47,992 nucleotides of DNA from Frigoribacterium sp. Leaf186 (GCF_001423905.1 NZ_LMPQ01000010.1:1-47992); one strand, 5' to 3'; numbered from the stretch's first letter, positions 30,665-41,231 are shown. Notes: generated by a model not told the origin, from the sequence alone. Numbers and translations: made by a program.

Positions 30665-31669
30665 ATGAACGCCGTCACCATCTCGGACGTCGCCCGCCGC
30701 GCGGGCGTCTCGTCCGCGACGGTCTCGCGCGTGATGTCGGCGTCACGCCCCGTCGGGCCCGAGGTCGAGGCCCGGGTGCGGCTCGCAGCCGACGAGCTCG
30801 GCTACTCGGGCAACGGCATCGCCCGCGCCCTGCGCACCCGCCGCACCGACACGGTCGGCATGGTCGTGCCGAGCATCCTCAACCCGTTCTTTACCACCCT
30901 GGTCGACAGCCTCGAGAGCGCGTTGCACGGCCAGGGCAAGCACCTGTTCCTCTGCGACTCGAGGCAGGACCCCGCCGTCGAGGCCGACCACCTGCGCTCG
31001 CTCATCGAACGTCACGTCGACGGCATCGTCGTCAGCCCGGTGCACGACACCGAGAGCGCGGCGGCGGTCGCGGCGTCAGCCAGGGCCGTGCCCCTGGTGC
31101 AGCTCGACCGCCGCGTCGACGTGCCCGACACCGACTGGATCGGCCTCGACGACGCCGAGGCGATGAAGCTCGTGCTGACGCACCTGGCGGGCACCGGCGC
31201 CCGGTCGGCGGCGTTCGTCACGTCCGAGCTGACGAACTCGTCGACGACCCTGCGCCTCCGGGGGTTTCGGCACTGGTCGGCCGAGCTCGGCATCCGTGAG
31301 GTGCGCGACGGCGTCGTCCTCGGCGACTACTCGGTCGACAGCGGCGACGCCGCCGCCCGGAGGCTGCTCGCGTCGGACGACCGACCCGACGCCATCGTCT
31401 GCGCCGACGACCTCATCGCCATGGGCGTGCTGCGGGCCGCTCGCGAGCTCGGTGTCCGTGTACCCGACGAACTGCAGGTCACAGGCTTCGACGACATCGT
31501 CTTCGCCTCGTACGTGACCCCGGCGTTGACGACCCTGGCGCAGCCCACCGACCGCATGGCCAGCGAGGCCCTTCGGCTGCTGTCCCTCCGCGGGACGACA
31601 GGAGGCGCGGGTGGCGGAGCCCGCATCTCGTTCGCCCCGAGACTGGTCCGGCGGCAGAGCACGCGGTGA
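30665..31669 (+). CDS. LacI-family transcriptional regulator of the ABC operon
   Basis: 334 residues from ATG 30665 (upstream starts would add residues before the HTH). N-terminal HTH TISDVARRAGVSSATVSRVM and hinge YSGNGIARALRTRRT, then the periplasmic-binding-like effector domain (VGMVVPSILNPFFTTLVDSL, VDGIVVSPVH, FDDIVFASYVTPALTTLAQP). It is divergent from the operon and two CG-centred palindromes lie between them. The ligand is probably the imported sugar or a derivative. The 3' end encodes GGAGGGAR from a GGAGGCGCGG motif. Confidence 0.93.
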   Translation: MNAVTISDVARRAGVSSATVSRVMSASRPVGPEVEARVRLAADELGYSGNGIARALRTRRTDTVGMVVPSILNPFFTTLVDSLESALHGQGKHLFLCDSRQDPAVEADHLRSLIERHVDGIVVSPVHDTESAAAVAASARAVPLVQLDRRVDVPDTDWIGLDDAEAMKLVLTHLAGTGARSAAFVTSELTNSSTTLRLRGFRHWSAELGIREVRDGVVLGDYSVDSGDAAARRLLASDDRPDAIVCADDLIAMGVLRAARELGVRVPDELQVTGFDDIVFASYVTPALTTLAQPTDRMASEALRLLSLRGTTGGAGGGARISFAPRLVRRQSTR

Positions 31670-31692
31670 TCGTGCCCTTGGCCGATCGGCCG

Positions 31693-31756
31693 GCGGCCCG
31701 GCGGCCCGGCAGCCCGGCAGCCCGGCAGCCCGGCAGCCCGGCAGCCCGGCGGCCCG
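31693..31756. repeat. 8-bp tandem repeat, eight units
   Basis: GC(A/G)GCCCG repeated eight times without interruption (two GCGGCCCG, five GCAGCCCG, one GCGGCCCG), between the LacI and M20 stop codons. A pure microsatellite of this length is prone to slippage. Confidence 0.85.
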
Positions 31757-31782
31757 TCGCGACGCGTCGCCCGGTGGCGCCG

Positions 31783-32895
31783 TCAGTGCCCGGCGGCCCA
31801 GCGTTCGCCCGCGTGGCGGTATTGCGGGACCGCCCGCACGACCGCCTCGATCGACACCGACTCGTCCACGGTGTGCACCACGGTCGGGTCGCCCGGGCCC
31901 CAGACCACGACCGGCACCCCGTCGTCCAGCGAGCGGACGAGCACCGAGGCGTCCGTGAAGTACGAGGCGGGCGCCTCCGAGACCGGGGCACCCAGGCCGG
32001 CGAGCCAGGGGTGGTCGCGCGGGGTCCACACGGCGGCGAGGTCGAGGTCGACGCGGACGTCGGTCACCTCGGGCTGGTCCCGCCACCACCCGACGAGCTC
32101 GTCGACGTCGTCGCGGACGACCCGCAGGTCGATGCGCGCCTCGCAGGTGTCGGGCACGATGTTCGGCACGCTGCCGCCCGACACGACACCGACGTTCACG
32201 GTCTCGCGGCCGAGGTCGGCGTGGGCCGTGAGCGGGAGGTGGTCCAGACGCCCGAGCACGGTCACCAGGTCGAGGATCGCGTTGTGGCCTCGCTCGGGCG
32301 TGCTGCCGTGGGCGGCGACGCCCGAGGTGCGCACCGTCAGCCAGAGCGCGCCGCGGTGGCCGAGCACGACCCGGCCGTCGGTCGACTCGGGGACGACGAC
32401 GGCCCCGACCCGGTGACCGGCCAGCAGGTCGACCACCGCCGGGGCACCGAGGCAGCCGACCTCCTCGCCCGTCGAGACGGCGAGCGCGACGGGTGCGCCG
32501 CTCCGCAGGAGGTCGCGGACGGCGACCACCGACGCCGCGAGCCCGGACTTCATGTCGGACGACCCCCGCCCGTACAGGCGGTCACCCACGACGACCGAGC
32601 CGAAGGGGTCGTGGCTCCAGGCCGCGGCGTCGGTCACGGGCACGACGTCGGCGTGCGACGCGAAGACGAGCAGCGGACCGTCGGAGGCGATGGTCGTCGG
32701 CGAGACCAGGAGCGCCGTGGGCTCACCGTCGACCCCGCGAGCGAAGGCGACCCGCGCCTCCTCGACGCCGTCGAACTCGGAGGCGACGCGGCGCAGGACG
32801 GCGCCTTCACCGGCCGTGCCACTCGTCGAGTCGATCGCGACGAGGTCGCGCAGCAGGGCGATCACGGGGGCGTGGTCCGAGGTCGAGGGCGTCAT
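31783..32895 (-). CDS. M20-family metallopeptidase (ArgE/DapE-like)
   Basis: 370 residues. Zinc ligands in ASHADVVP (His), GSSDMKSG (bridging Asp), STGEEVGCLG (catalytic Glu-Glu) and VVPESTDGRVV (Glu); the dimerisation domain follows with SGVAAHGSTPERGHNAI. The final His is near PTVVHTVDESVSIEA. Typical of deacetylases, desuccinylases or dipeptidases removing acyl groups from amino acids. It is convergent with the LacI gene and separated from it by the 8-bp repeat; the substrate is not evident. Confidence 0.9.
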   Translation of the reverse strand: MTPSTSDHAPVIALLRDLVAIDSTSGTAGEGAVLRRVASEFDGVEEARVAFARGVDGEPTALLVSPTTIASDGPLLVFASHADVVPVTDAAAWSHDPFGSVVVGDRLYGRGSSDMKSGLAASVVAVRDLLRSGAPVALAVSTGEEVGCLGAPAVVDLLAGHRVGAVVVPESTDGRVVLGHRGALWLTVRTSGVAAHGSTPERGHNAILDLVTVLGRLDHLPLTAHADLGRETVNVGVVSGGSVPNIVPDTCEARIDLRVVRDDVDELVGWWRDQPEVTDVRVDLDLAAVWTPRDHPWLAGLGAPVSEAPASYFTDASVLVRSLDDGVPVVVWGPGDPTVVHTVDESVSIEAVVRAVPQYRHAGERWAAGH

Positions 32896-33028
32896 GCCGA
32901 CACGCTAGCGGCCGGTGCCCGACGGCTCGGGTCGTCACGTGCCCCTGGACGTGATCCCAGGGCGTCGTGCCAGCGTGGGGGCACACGCCCGCAAGCCCGA
33001 CACGCCCGACCGAAGGGGACAGCCGACC

Positions 33029-33565
33029 ATGGCCGACCAGAAGAAGCTCACGAAATCCGCCACCAAGGCCTACGACAAGGCCGAGGACGCCGTCGCCGAC
33101 GCCCGCAAGGCGGTCGACGAGGCCCGACGCCGGGCGAAGAAGCTGACGAAGAAGTCCCGCCCGAAGGTCGCCCCGCTCGAAGACGCGCTCGACGAGGCCA
33201 CCGCCGGCCTCGGTGGCGCGAAGAAGGCGCTGAAGAAGGCCAAGCAGGCGTCGAAGGGGGCACCGGAGTCCTCGAAGGACTCGTCGTCGAAGGGGTCGAA
33301 GGGGTCGAAGGGCTCGTCGGAGTCCCCCGAGGGATCGTCGACCTCGACCTCGACCGCGACCCCGGCCGAGCCTCGCTCGATCTACACCCCGCCGCTGCCC
33401 GAGGTCGACGAGACGACCGTGTCCACGCCCGACGGGCCCGACGCCCACGTCGACCTGCACGCGCAGACCCTCGTCGCCCTGCGCGCCCTCGCCCGCACGA
33501 AGGGCGTCACCAACGTGTCGCGGTACACCAAGGCCGCCCTGATCGAGAAGATCGAGCAGGCCTGA
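33029..33565 (+). CDS. Lys/Ala-rich protein with Rho_N/SAP-like C terminus
   Basis: 178 residues from ATG 33029. The first 80 residues are a highly charged, Lys/Ala-rich helix or coiled coil (AYDKAEDAVADARKAVDEAR, KKALKKAKQASK). A Ser/Gly/Lys low-complexity linker follows (SKGSKGSKGSS). The last 35 residues (LVALRALARTKGVTNVSRYT, KAALIEKIEQA) resemble the Rho N-terminal/SAP-like helix-extended-loop-helix that binds nucleic acid. This looks like a histone-H1-like nucleoid or RNA-binding protein. A stand-alone gene with GAAGGGG upstream. Confidence 0.7.
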   Translation: MADQKKLTKSATKAYDKAEDAVADARKAVDEARRRAKKLTKKSRPKVAPLEDALDEATAGLGGAKKALKKAKQASKGAPESSKDSSSKGSKGSKGSSESPEGSSTSTSTATPAEPRSIYTPPLPEVDETTVSTPDGPDAHVDLHAQTLVALRALARTKGVTNVSRYTKAALIEKIEQA

Positions 33566-33586
33566 CCCGTCGCGCCACCGCGCCCC

Positions 33587-33646
33587 GCGGGCGTGTTCGT
33601 GCCGGACGGGCGTCCGTCGACGCCCGTCACGTAAGAACACGCCCGC
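33587..33646. terminator. nested palindrome after Rho_N-like gene
   Basis: Outer arms 33587-33598 (GCGGGCGTGTTC) and 33635-33646 pair perfectly; an inner perfect pair is GACGGGCG (33605-33612) with 33621-33628. Lies 22 bases after the stop codon. Confidence 0.6.
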
Positions 33647-33691
33647 CTGGCGGGCGGTGATCCGAACGCCACGCATCACTAGGGTGAGGAC

Positions 33692-34324
33692 ATGACGCGT
33701 GCTCAGCTGATGGTCCCCTACCGGTTCGCGTTCGCGGCCCTGTCGCTCGTCGCGGTCGTCGCCCAGTTCGGCGTTCAGCTCGAGAACGACTACGGCATCG
33801 TCAACTTCTTCTCGTACTTCACGAACCTCGGCAACCTGTTCGCCGTCGTGGTCTTCGTCGTCGGCGGCGTCCGCACGCTGCGGCGTCGCCCGGGCAGCCG
33901 CGCCTGGGACACCGTGCGCCTGATCTCGGTCGTCAACATGGTCTTCATCGGCCTCGTGTTCAACGTGCTGCTCACCGAGGTGAGCGGTGGCGTGCTGCCC
34001 TGGGTGAACGTCATCGTGCACATCGTCATGCCGATCGCCGTGCTGGTCGACTGGCTCGTGCTGCCCGTCGGTCGCCGCCTGCCGTGGTCGGCCGCCGCGG
34101 TCGGGCTCGTCGTGCCCGTGGCCTACAGCGTCTACTCGCTCGTCCGCGGCTCGATCACCGGCTTCTACCCGTACCCCTTCTACAATCCGGAGGCGCTGGG
34201 CGGCTACGGTCCCGTGGCCGTCTACATGGTGTTGCTGCTCGTCGCACTCGCCGTGCTCTCGCTCGCCCTGGTGGGCCTCGCGCGCCTGGCGGGCCGCTTC
34301 TGGAAGCAGCGCACGCACCGCTGA
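33692..34324 (+). CDS. Pr6Pr-family integral membrane protein
   Basis: 210 residues with six transmembrane helices. The sequence YRFAFAALSLVAVVAQFGVQ, then NFFSYFTNLGNLFAVVVFVV, HIVMPIAVLVDWLVLP and FYPYPFYNPE follows the bacterial Pr6Pr (FAR-17a/AIG1-like) family, including the SYFTNLGN and HxxxPxxxxxDW elements. These proteins may be lipid-related enzymes or transporters; the function in bacteria is unknown. Stand-alone gene between two palindromes. Confidence 0.85.
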   Translation: MTRAQLMVPYRFAFAALSLVAVVAQFGVQLENDYGIVNFFSYFTNLGNLFAVVVFVVGGVRTLRRRPGSRAWDTVRLISVVNMVFIGLVFNVLLTEVSGGVLPWVNVIVHIVMPIAVLVDWLVLPVGRRLPWSAAAVGLVVPVAYSVYSLVRGSITGFYPYPFYNPEALGGYGPVAVYMVLLLVALAVLSLALVGLARLAGRFWKQRTHR

Positions 34325-34385
34325 CGCGACCCGCGCCTCCTGCGGTCGCCGCGTCAGCGCCGCTGCCGCCACTGTTTAACCATCA

Positions 34386-34443
34386 CGCCACGAAGTGGAC
34401 ACCGCGCCACGTTTTTGCGTGGCGCGGTGTCCATTTCGTGGCG
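34386..34443. terminator. long palindrome, CGCCACGA family copy 1
   Basis: Arms 34386-34411 and 34418-34443 match at 25 of 26 bases around TTTTTG. Between the convergent Pr6Pr and YdeI genes. The same outer (CGCCACGA), inner (CGCCACG) and loop (TTTT) elements recur at 47931-47992. Confidence 0.75.
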
Positions 34444-34509
34444 GTATGGGGCCGGCCGACGTCGAACCCGGCCCGAAGTCGAGCCTCGCGGCGTGCGGCA
34501 CGGCGCGGC

Positions 34510-35082
34510 TCAGCGGTAGTGCTGCTCGCCCCGGGCCGCAGCGGCGACCACGTCGCGGATGCGCGCCGCCCGGGTCTCGGGTCGCCTTAACGCCGCCAGC
34601 CGGAAGTACACCCGGAACCGCTCGGTCTTGGTCAGCGACGCGAAGTGCGCGGCCGCGGCCGGGTCGGCGTCGAGGGCGGCCTGCAGGTCGTCGGGCGGCA
34701 CGGCGTCCTTCTGCCGGTAGGCGGCGTCCCAGCGACCGTCGGCCTTGGCCCGGTCGACCTCGGCCTGCCCCGCCGGGGTCATGCGCCCCTCGGCGACCAG
34801 GCGGGCGACGTGCTCGCGGTTGACCTGCGACCACGGGCTGGCCTTCCGCCGCGGCTGGAACGCGGTCAGCATGTAATCGTCGTCGAGCCGGCTGCCCTGA
34901 CCGTCGATCCACCCGTGGCAGAGGGCCTCGTCGAGCGCCTCGGACCACGTCATGCCCGGCGCAGTCGAGCGCACCTTGCGCAGCTTCAGCCGCACCCCGC
35001 CCGCATCGGGGTCACCCTCGAGGTACTCGCGCCACTGCTCGACAGTCACGTCGAGCACGGGCTTGTCGGCGAAGCTGACCAT
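34510..35082 (-). CDS. YdeI/OmpD-associated-family protein
   Basis: 190 residues. N-terminal domain with TVEQWREYLEGDPDAGG, ALDEALCHGWIDGQG and FQPRRKASPWSQVNREHVAR, a pattern of the YdeI/OmdA-type family (the W-S-x-x-N-x-x-x-x-x-x-L-x-x-x-G-x-M motif is clear: VARLVAEGRMTPAG). The C-terminal helical part has LTKTERFRVYFRLAALRRPE and RIRDVVAAAARG. Members are small cytosolic proteins linked to peptide or stress resistance; the mechanism is unknown. Confidence 0.85.
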   Translation of the reverse strand: MVSFADKPVLDVTVEQWREYLEGDPDAGGVRLKLRKVRSTAPGMTWSEALDEALCHGWIDGQGSRLDDDYMLTAFQPRRKASPWSQVNREHVARLVAEGRMTPAGQAEVDRAKADGRWDAAYRQKDAVPPDDLQAALDADPAAAAHFASLTKTERFRVYFRLAALRRPETRAARIRDVVAAAARGEQHYR

Positions 35083-35307
35083 GCCGAGACCCTACCGACC
35101 CGCGACCGCCCCGCACCCGCCACACCCCGGCCCAGCCCGGCCCCGCCCCACCTCCGGACCGCGCCACCCCTCCCCCGTGACCATGCGACCCATCCCCCGG
35201 GACCACCCCGGCCCCTCCCCCGGGACCACGCCACCCCGCACACCGGACGACCCCGCCCCGTCCCCCGGACGATGCGCCTGCTCGTCCCGCTCCCCTAGCC
35301 TGGCGGG

Positions 35308-36786
35308 ATGGACATCATCGGGTGGATCACCGACATCGGCTCGACGCTGCCGACCCCGCTCGTCTGGGCGTTGGGTGCCCTCTTCTCGTTCACCGAGTCC
35401 GGCCTCGGCCTCGGCGTGTTCGTGCCGGGCGAGACCATCGTGCTGCTGCTCGCGGCGACCTTCGACAGCCCGGGGCCCGCGGTCGCGTTCTTCGTGTGCG
35501 TGGCGGTCGGCGGCTCGCTCGGCGACCACGTCGGCTACCTGCTCGGCCGCCGGTTCGGCACCGGGTTCCGCGACACCCGCATCATCCGCAAGATCGGCGT
35601 CGACAGCTGGGACCGCGCGGTCGCCGTGCTCGAACGCCGGGGTGCCGCCGCGGTGTTCCTCACCCGTCTCGTGCCGGTCGTCCGCACCCTGACCCCTGCG
35701 GCGGCCGGGGTCGCGAACGTGCCCTACCGGTCGTTCCTGCCCGCGTCGTTCGGCGGGGCGCTGACCTGGGCGGCGGTCTACGTCGGCATCGGGTTCCTGC
35801 TGCGATCGTCGCTCGAGGCGGCGCAGCAGTACCTCGGCACGTTCTCGTCCTGGGCGTTGATCGGCGCGGCCGTCGTCGTCGCGATCGTCTTCGTCGTGCG
35901 GCTCGTGCGCCGTCGACGGGCTGCCGCCGCCGAGACCGCCCTGGCCCCGGGCGCGTCGACCGGCGCCGTCGACGAGACCGTCGCGGCCGACGACGCCACC
36001 GCGCGAGCCGACGCGGCGTCCCGCGACGGGTCGTCCCTCGACACGACGGACGAGGAGGCGCGGGCCGGCGACCGAGGGCCCGTCGCGTCGGCCGTCCACG
36101 CGGCCGGGCACGCCGTGGCCGACCCGGTGGTGGCGGGGGCGACCGCCTCGGGCGAGTTCGTGGCCGAGCACCTGTCGTCCCGTCGGCTCGCAGCCCTGCG
36201 TCACCGCCTCTTCGAGGTGGACGAGTGGCGGACCGTGCCCAACGCGATCACGGCCGCGCGCCTCCTGCTGCTGCCGGTCTTCGCCGGCCTGCTGCTCGCC
36301 GAGCTGTGGTGGGCGGCCCTGGCCGTCATCGCCGTCGTGTTCGCGACCGACTGGCTCGACGGCTTCGTGGCGCGGCGCACCGACTCGGTCTCGGTGCTGG
36401 GGTCGTGGCTCGACCCGGTGACCGACCGGCTGACCGTCGTCGTCGTGGCCGTGGCCTTCGCGGCGGCGGACGTCTTCGGCTGGCAGGAAGCCGTGCTGCT
36501 GATGGTGCCCGACGTGCTGCTCGCCGTCGGCGCCGTGGTGGCGTTCCGCGGCGACCCGGCCGTCCCGGTGTGGTGGGCCGGACGACTGCGGACCGGGCTC
36601 TGCTTCGTCGGCCTCGCCGTGCTGCTGCTCGGCGTCGCCCTCGGCGGCCCCGAGTGGACCGCCGTGATCGGCGTCGGCTACCTGGTCTTCCTGGTCGGGC
36701 TGGTCTTCCACTACGTGTCGGCCGTGCACTACGCGCGGGTCATGCTCGTCCGCTGGCAGCGCGCGATCGCCGAACGCCCGGTCTGA
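35308..36786 (+). CDS. DedA-family protein fused to CDP-alcohol phosphatidyltransferase
   Basis: 492 residues. Residues 1-200 are DedA/SNARE-associated: VPGETIVLLLAATF, GGSLGDHVGYLLGRRFG and FLTRLVPVVRTLTPAAAG-like FTRxxPxxR element. A 100-residue Ala/Asp-rich linker follows. The C-terminal 180 residues are a CDP-alcohol phosphatidyltransferase with the complete catalytic motif DWLDGFVARR...GSWLDPVTD (Asp-x2-Asp-Gly-x2-Ala-Arg-x8-Gly-x3-Asp-x3-Asp) and about six helices. DedA proteins act in undecaprenyl-phosphate or phospholipid scrambling, so the fusion could couple lipid synthesis to translocation. The linker is long and may differ between strains. Confidence 0.9.
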   Translation: MDIIGWITDIGSTLPTPLVWALGALFSFTESGLGLGVFVPGETIVLLLAATFDSPGPAVAFFVCVAVGGSLGDHVGYLLGRRFGTGFRDTRIIRKIGVDSWDRAVAVLERRGAAAVFLTRLVPVVRTLTPAAAGVANVPYRSFLPASFGGALTWAAVYVGIGFLLRSSLEAAQQYLGTFSSWALIGAAVVVAIVFVVRLVRRRRAAAAETALAPGASTGAVDETVAADDATARADAASRDGSSLDTTDEEARAGDRGPVASAVHAAGHAVADPVVAGATASGEFVAEHLSSRRLAALRHRLFEVDEWRTVPNAITAARLLLLPVFAGLLLAELWWAALAVIAVVFATDWLDGFVARRTDSVSVLGSWLDPVTDRLTVVVVAVAFAAADVFGWQEAVLLMVPDVLLAVGAVVAFRGDPAVPVWWAGRLRTGLCFVGLAVLLLGVALGGPEWTAVIGVGYLVFLVGLVFHYVSAVHYARVMLVRWQRAIAERPV

Positions 36787-36804
36787 GGGCGGCGCGACCA
36801 GCCG

Positions 36805-37608
36805 TCACAGACCGAACAGCAGCCTGAGCCCGAGGGCGACCATCACCACGGCGATCACCGCGTCGAGCACCCGCCAGGCGGCGGGCCTCGCGAACACCGG
36901 ACGCAGGAGGCGCGCGCCGAACCCCAGCGCCGAGAACCACACGAGGCTGCCCGCGATCGCGCCGCCCGCGAACCACCAGCGCAGCTCGGGCGGCTGGTGG
37001 TTCGCGACCGACCCGAGGAAGACGATCGTGTCGAGGTAGGTGTGCGGGTTCAGCCACGTGAAGGCCAGGGCCGCGAGGACGGCGGGGACGACCCGGGCGG
37101 GGGCGACGGCCGGAGCGGGCGATGTCGCAGCCGCGGCCGGTGCGGGCTGTGACGCAGCCGCAGCCGGTGCGGGCGGTGACGCAGCAGGTGCTTCTGAGGC
37201 GCGCGCCTGCGGGGCGCGCGCGGCGCCGTCGGCCGACACCGCGCCTCCTGCGGGCGTGCCCACGAGCGCCGGCGTCGGCGCGACGTCGACGGTCAGGGCC
37301 CCCACCGGTCGGATGGCCCGCTTCGCGGCGAACGCACCGTAGACCAGCAAGAACCCGGCGCCGACGAGCTGCACGACGACGACGGCCTGCGGCGCCGCCT
37401 CGACGAGTGCTCCGACGCCGGCCACCCCCGCGCTGATGAGCACCGCGTCGCTGACCGCGCACACCACGACGACCGGGACGACGACGCGCGTGACCGCCCG
37501 TAGCCCGACGCGCAGCACGTAGGCGTTCTGGGCGCCGATCGCGACGATCAGGGCGAGGCTCGTGCCGAACCCGAACAGGACGGCGGGCAGCACGGTCGCG
37601 AAGGTCAT
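36805..37608 (-). CDS. LysE/ArgO-type amino-acid exporter
   Basis: 267 residues, longer than the usual 200-230 because of an Ala/Pro-rich loop between helix 3 and 4 (about residues 110-170). N-terminal FGFGTSLALIVAIGAQNAYV, and FTWLNPHTYLDTIVFLGSVA with the conserved NP-x-T/H element, identify the LysE superfamily. Divergent from the LysR-type gene with 69 bases between starts, matching the lysE-lysG/argP pair that exports lysine or arginine when the regulator senses them. Confidence 0.88.
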   Translation of the reverse strand: MTFATVLPAVLFGFGTSLALIVAIGAQNAYVLRVGLRAVTRVVVPVVVVCAVSDAVLISAGVAGVGALVEAAPQAVVVVQLVGAGFLLVYGAFAAKRAIRPVGALTVDVAPTPALVGTPAGGAVSADGAARAPQARASEAPAASPPAPAAAASQPAPAAAATSPAPAVAPARVVPAVLAALAFTWLNPHTYLDTIVFLGSVANHQPPELRWWFAGGAIAGSLVWFSALGFGARLLRPVFARPAAWRVLDAVIAVVMVALGLRLLFGL

Positions 37609-37677
37609 GACGTCACGTTAGAGCCGGCTCGGGGCATCGGTCCAACTCATGTTCGTGATGCTGCATAAGCTCTGCTC

Positions 37678-38655
37678 ATGACCCGGTTTCCGCTCGACCA
37701 GCTCGACACGCTCCGGACGATCGTCGACGAGGGCACGTTCGAGGCGGCCGCGCGACGCCTGCACGTGACGCAGTCGGCGGTGTCGCAACGCGTCAAGCAA
37801 CTCGAACGCTCGGCGGGGCGGGTGCTGCTGCGCCGCACGACGCCGGTCACCACGACCGAGGCCGGCGACGTGCTGCTGCGTCACGCCCGGCAGGTCGACC
37901 TGCTCGCCTCGGATGCGCTCGCCCGGCTGGGCGGCGACCCCGCGCACCGTGCCGACGGCGACGGGTCGGACGACCCCGTGCCGACGACGCTGCCGATCGC
38001 GGTCAACGCCGACTCGACGGCGACCTGGTTCCTCGAGGCGCTGGCCTGCGTGCCGCCGAGCGTGCCCGTCGTCTTCGACCTGCGCCGGGCCGACCAGCAG
38101 CACACGGCCGAACTGCTGCGGTCGGGCGACGTGCTCGCCGCGGTCACCGCCACCCGCGAGGCCGTCCAGGGGTGCAGCTCGGAGCCGCTCGGCGTCATGC
38201 GCTACCGAGCCGTCGCCAGCCCGGGGTTCGTCGAGCGGTGGCTGGACGGAGACCCCGTCAGTCTCGACGAGGCGGGCACGACGCGTTCGCCACGCGCACC
38301 CGGCAGCCCCGACCTCGAGCCGCTCGATCGCGCCCCGATGGTCGTCTTCGACCGCACCGACGACCTGCAGCACGACTTCGTGCGTCGGCTCACCGGCCGC
38401 GAGCCGCTCTCGCCCCGGCACCACGTGCCCGCGTCGGCCGACTTCGCCCGGGCCGTCGTGCTCGGCCTCGGCTGGGGCATGCTGCCCGAGGCCCAGGCCA
38501 CCCCCGAGCTCGCGGCCGGTCGCCTCGTCGAGCTGGCCCCCGCCGACCCGGTCGACGTGCCGCTTTTCTGGCAACGCTGGACCCTCGCGTCCCCCCTGCT
38601 CGACGCCGTCTCCGACGCCGTCCGCGCCACCGCCCGTCGCGCCCTGCACCCCTGA
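37678..38655 (+). CDS. LysR-family regulator, ArgP/LysG-like
   Basis: 325 residues. N-terminal HTH LRTIVDEGTFEAAARRLHVT followed by QSAVSQRVKQLERSAGRVLL (ArgP/LysG-type ending of the HTH), then a type 2 periplasmic-binding effector domain (PIAVNADSTATWFLEALACV, TREAVQGCSSEPLGVMRYRA). It should activate the divergent exporter gene in response to basic amino acids. The 69-base intergenic region, with TGTTCGTGATGCTGCATAAG-like sequence, is the expected operator. Confidence 0.9.
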   Translation: MTRFPLDQLDTLRTIVDEGTFEAAARRLHVTQSAVSQRVKQLERSAGRVLLRRTTPVTTTEAGDVLLRHARQVDLLASDALARLGGDPAHRADGDGSDDPVPTTLPIAVNADSTATWFLEALACVPPSVPVVFDLRRADQQHTAELLRSGDVLAAVTATREAVQGCSSEPLGVMRYRAVASPGFVERWLDGDPVSLDEAGTTRSPRAPGSPDLEPLDRAPMVVFDRTDDLQHDFVRRLTGREPLSPRHHVPASADFARAVVLGLGWGMLPEAQATPELAAGRLVELAPADPVDVPLFWQRWTLASPLLDAVSDAVRATARRALHP

Positions 38656-38716
38656 CGCCCCGTCCGCCTCACGCCCCGTCCGCCTCACGCCCCGTCCGCC
38701 TGAAGCCCTACCAGTT
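38656..38716 (+). repeat. three-unit tandem repeat
   Basis: CGCCCCGTCCGCCTCA appears twice and once with a final GA variant, in 16-base steps, directly after the LysR stop codon. Confidence 0.6.
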
Positions 38717-38778
38717 GGTCGAGTGGTCCCGAATCGTCCTCGGCGACGCCACGAAGGACGATTCGGGACCACTCGACC
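38717..38778. terminator. perfect 24-bp palindrome (GTCGAGTGGTC family)
   Basis: Arms 38717-38740 (GGTCGAGTGGTCCCGAATCG, then TCCT) and 38755-38778 are exact reverse complements around a 14-nt loop. A longer version of the 10816-10876 element, between the convergent argP-like and icd genes. Confidence 0.75.
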
Positions 38779-38880
38779 GCTCGACCACTCGACCCCCTCG
38801 ACTGCTCGACCACTCAACGACTCGACCACTCGACGACTCGACGACCGACGACCGACGACCGACGACCGGACGGACGGACG

Positions 38881-38918
38881 ACAGGAGGCGCGGTGCCGAC
38901 CGGCACCGCGCCTCCTGT
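38881..38918. terminator. terminator hairpin upstream of icd end (18-bp arms)
   Basis: ACAGGAGGCGCGGTGCCG (38881-38898) and 38901-38918 are perfect complements separated by AC. The arms contain the inverted GGAGGCGCGG 10-mer pair. It lies 15 bases past the icd stop and is also downstream of argP. Confidence 0.7.
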
Positions 38919-38933
38919 TCTCGAGAGGGTCGC

Positions 38934-41144
<2,211 letters not shown>

Positions 41145-41212
41145 GCGGCAGGTGCTCCCTCGTTGTCGGGCATGCGTGTGCTCGGTCGTGCCCCTACGCT
41201 ACTCGCGCAGAG

Positions 41213-41231
41213 ATCTCTCGACATGAAGATA
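41213..41231. promoter_or_regulatory. candidate operator in icd upstream region
   Basis: ATCTCTCGACATGAAGATA has weak dyad symmetry (TCTxxAxxxxxxAGA) and is AT-richer than its surroundings, about 70 bases before the icd start. A regulator site or promoter element, not proved. Confidence 0.3.
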
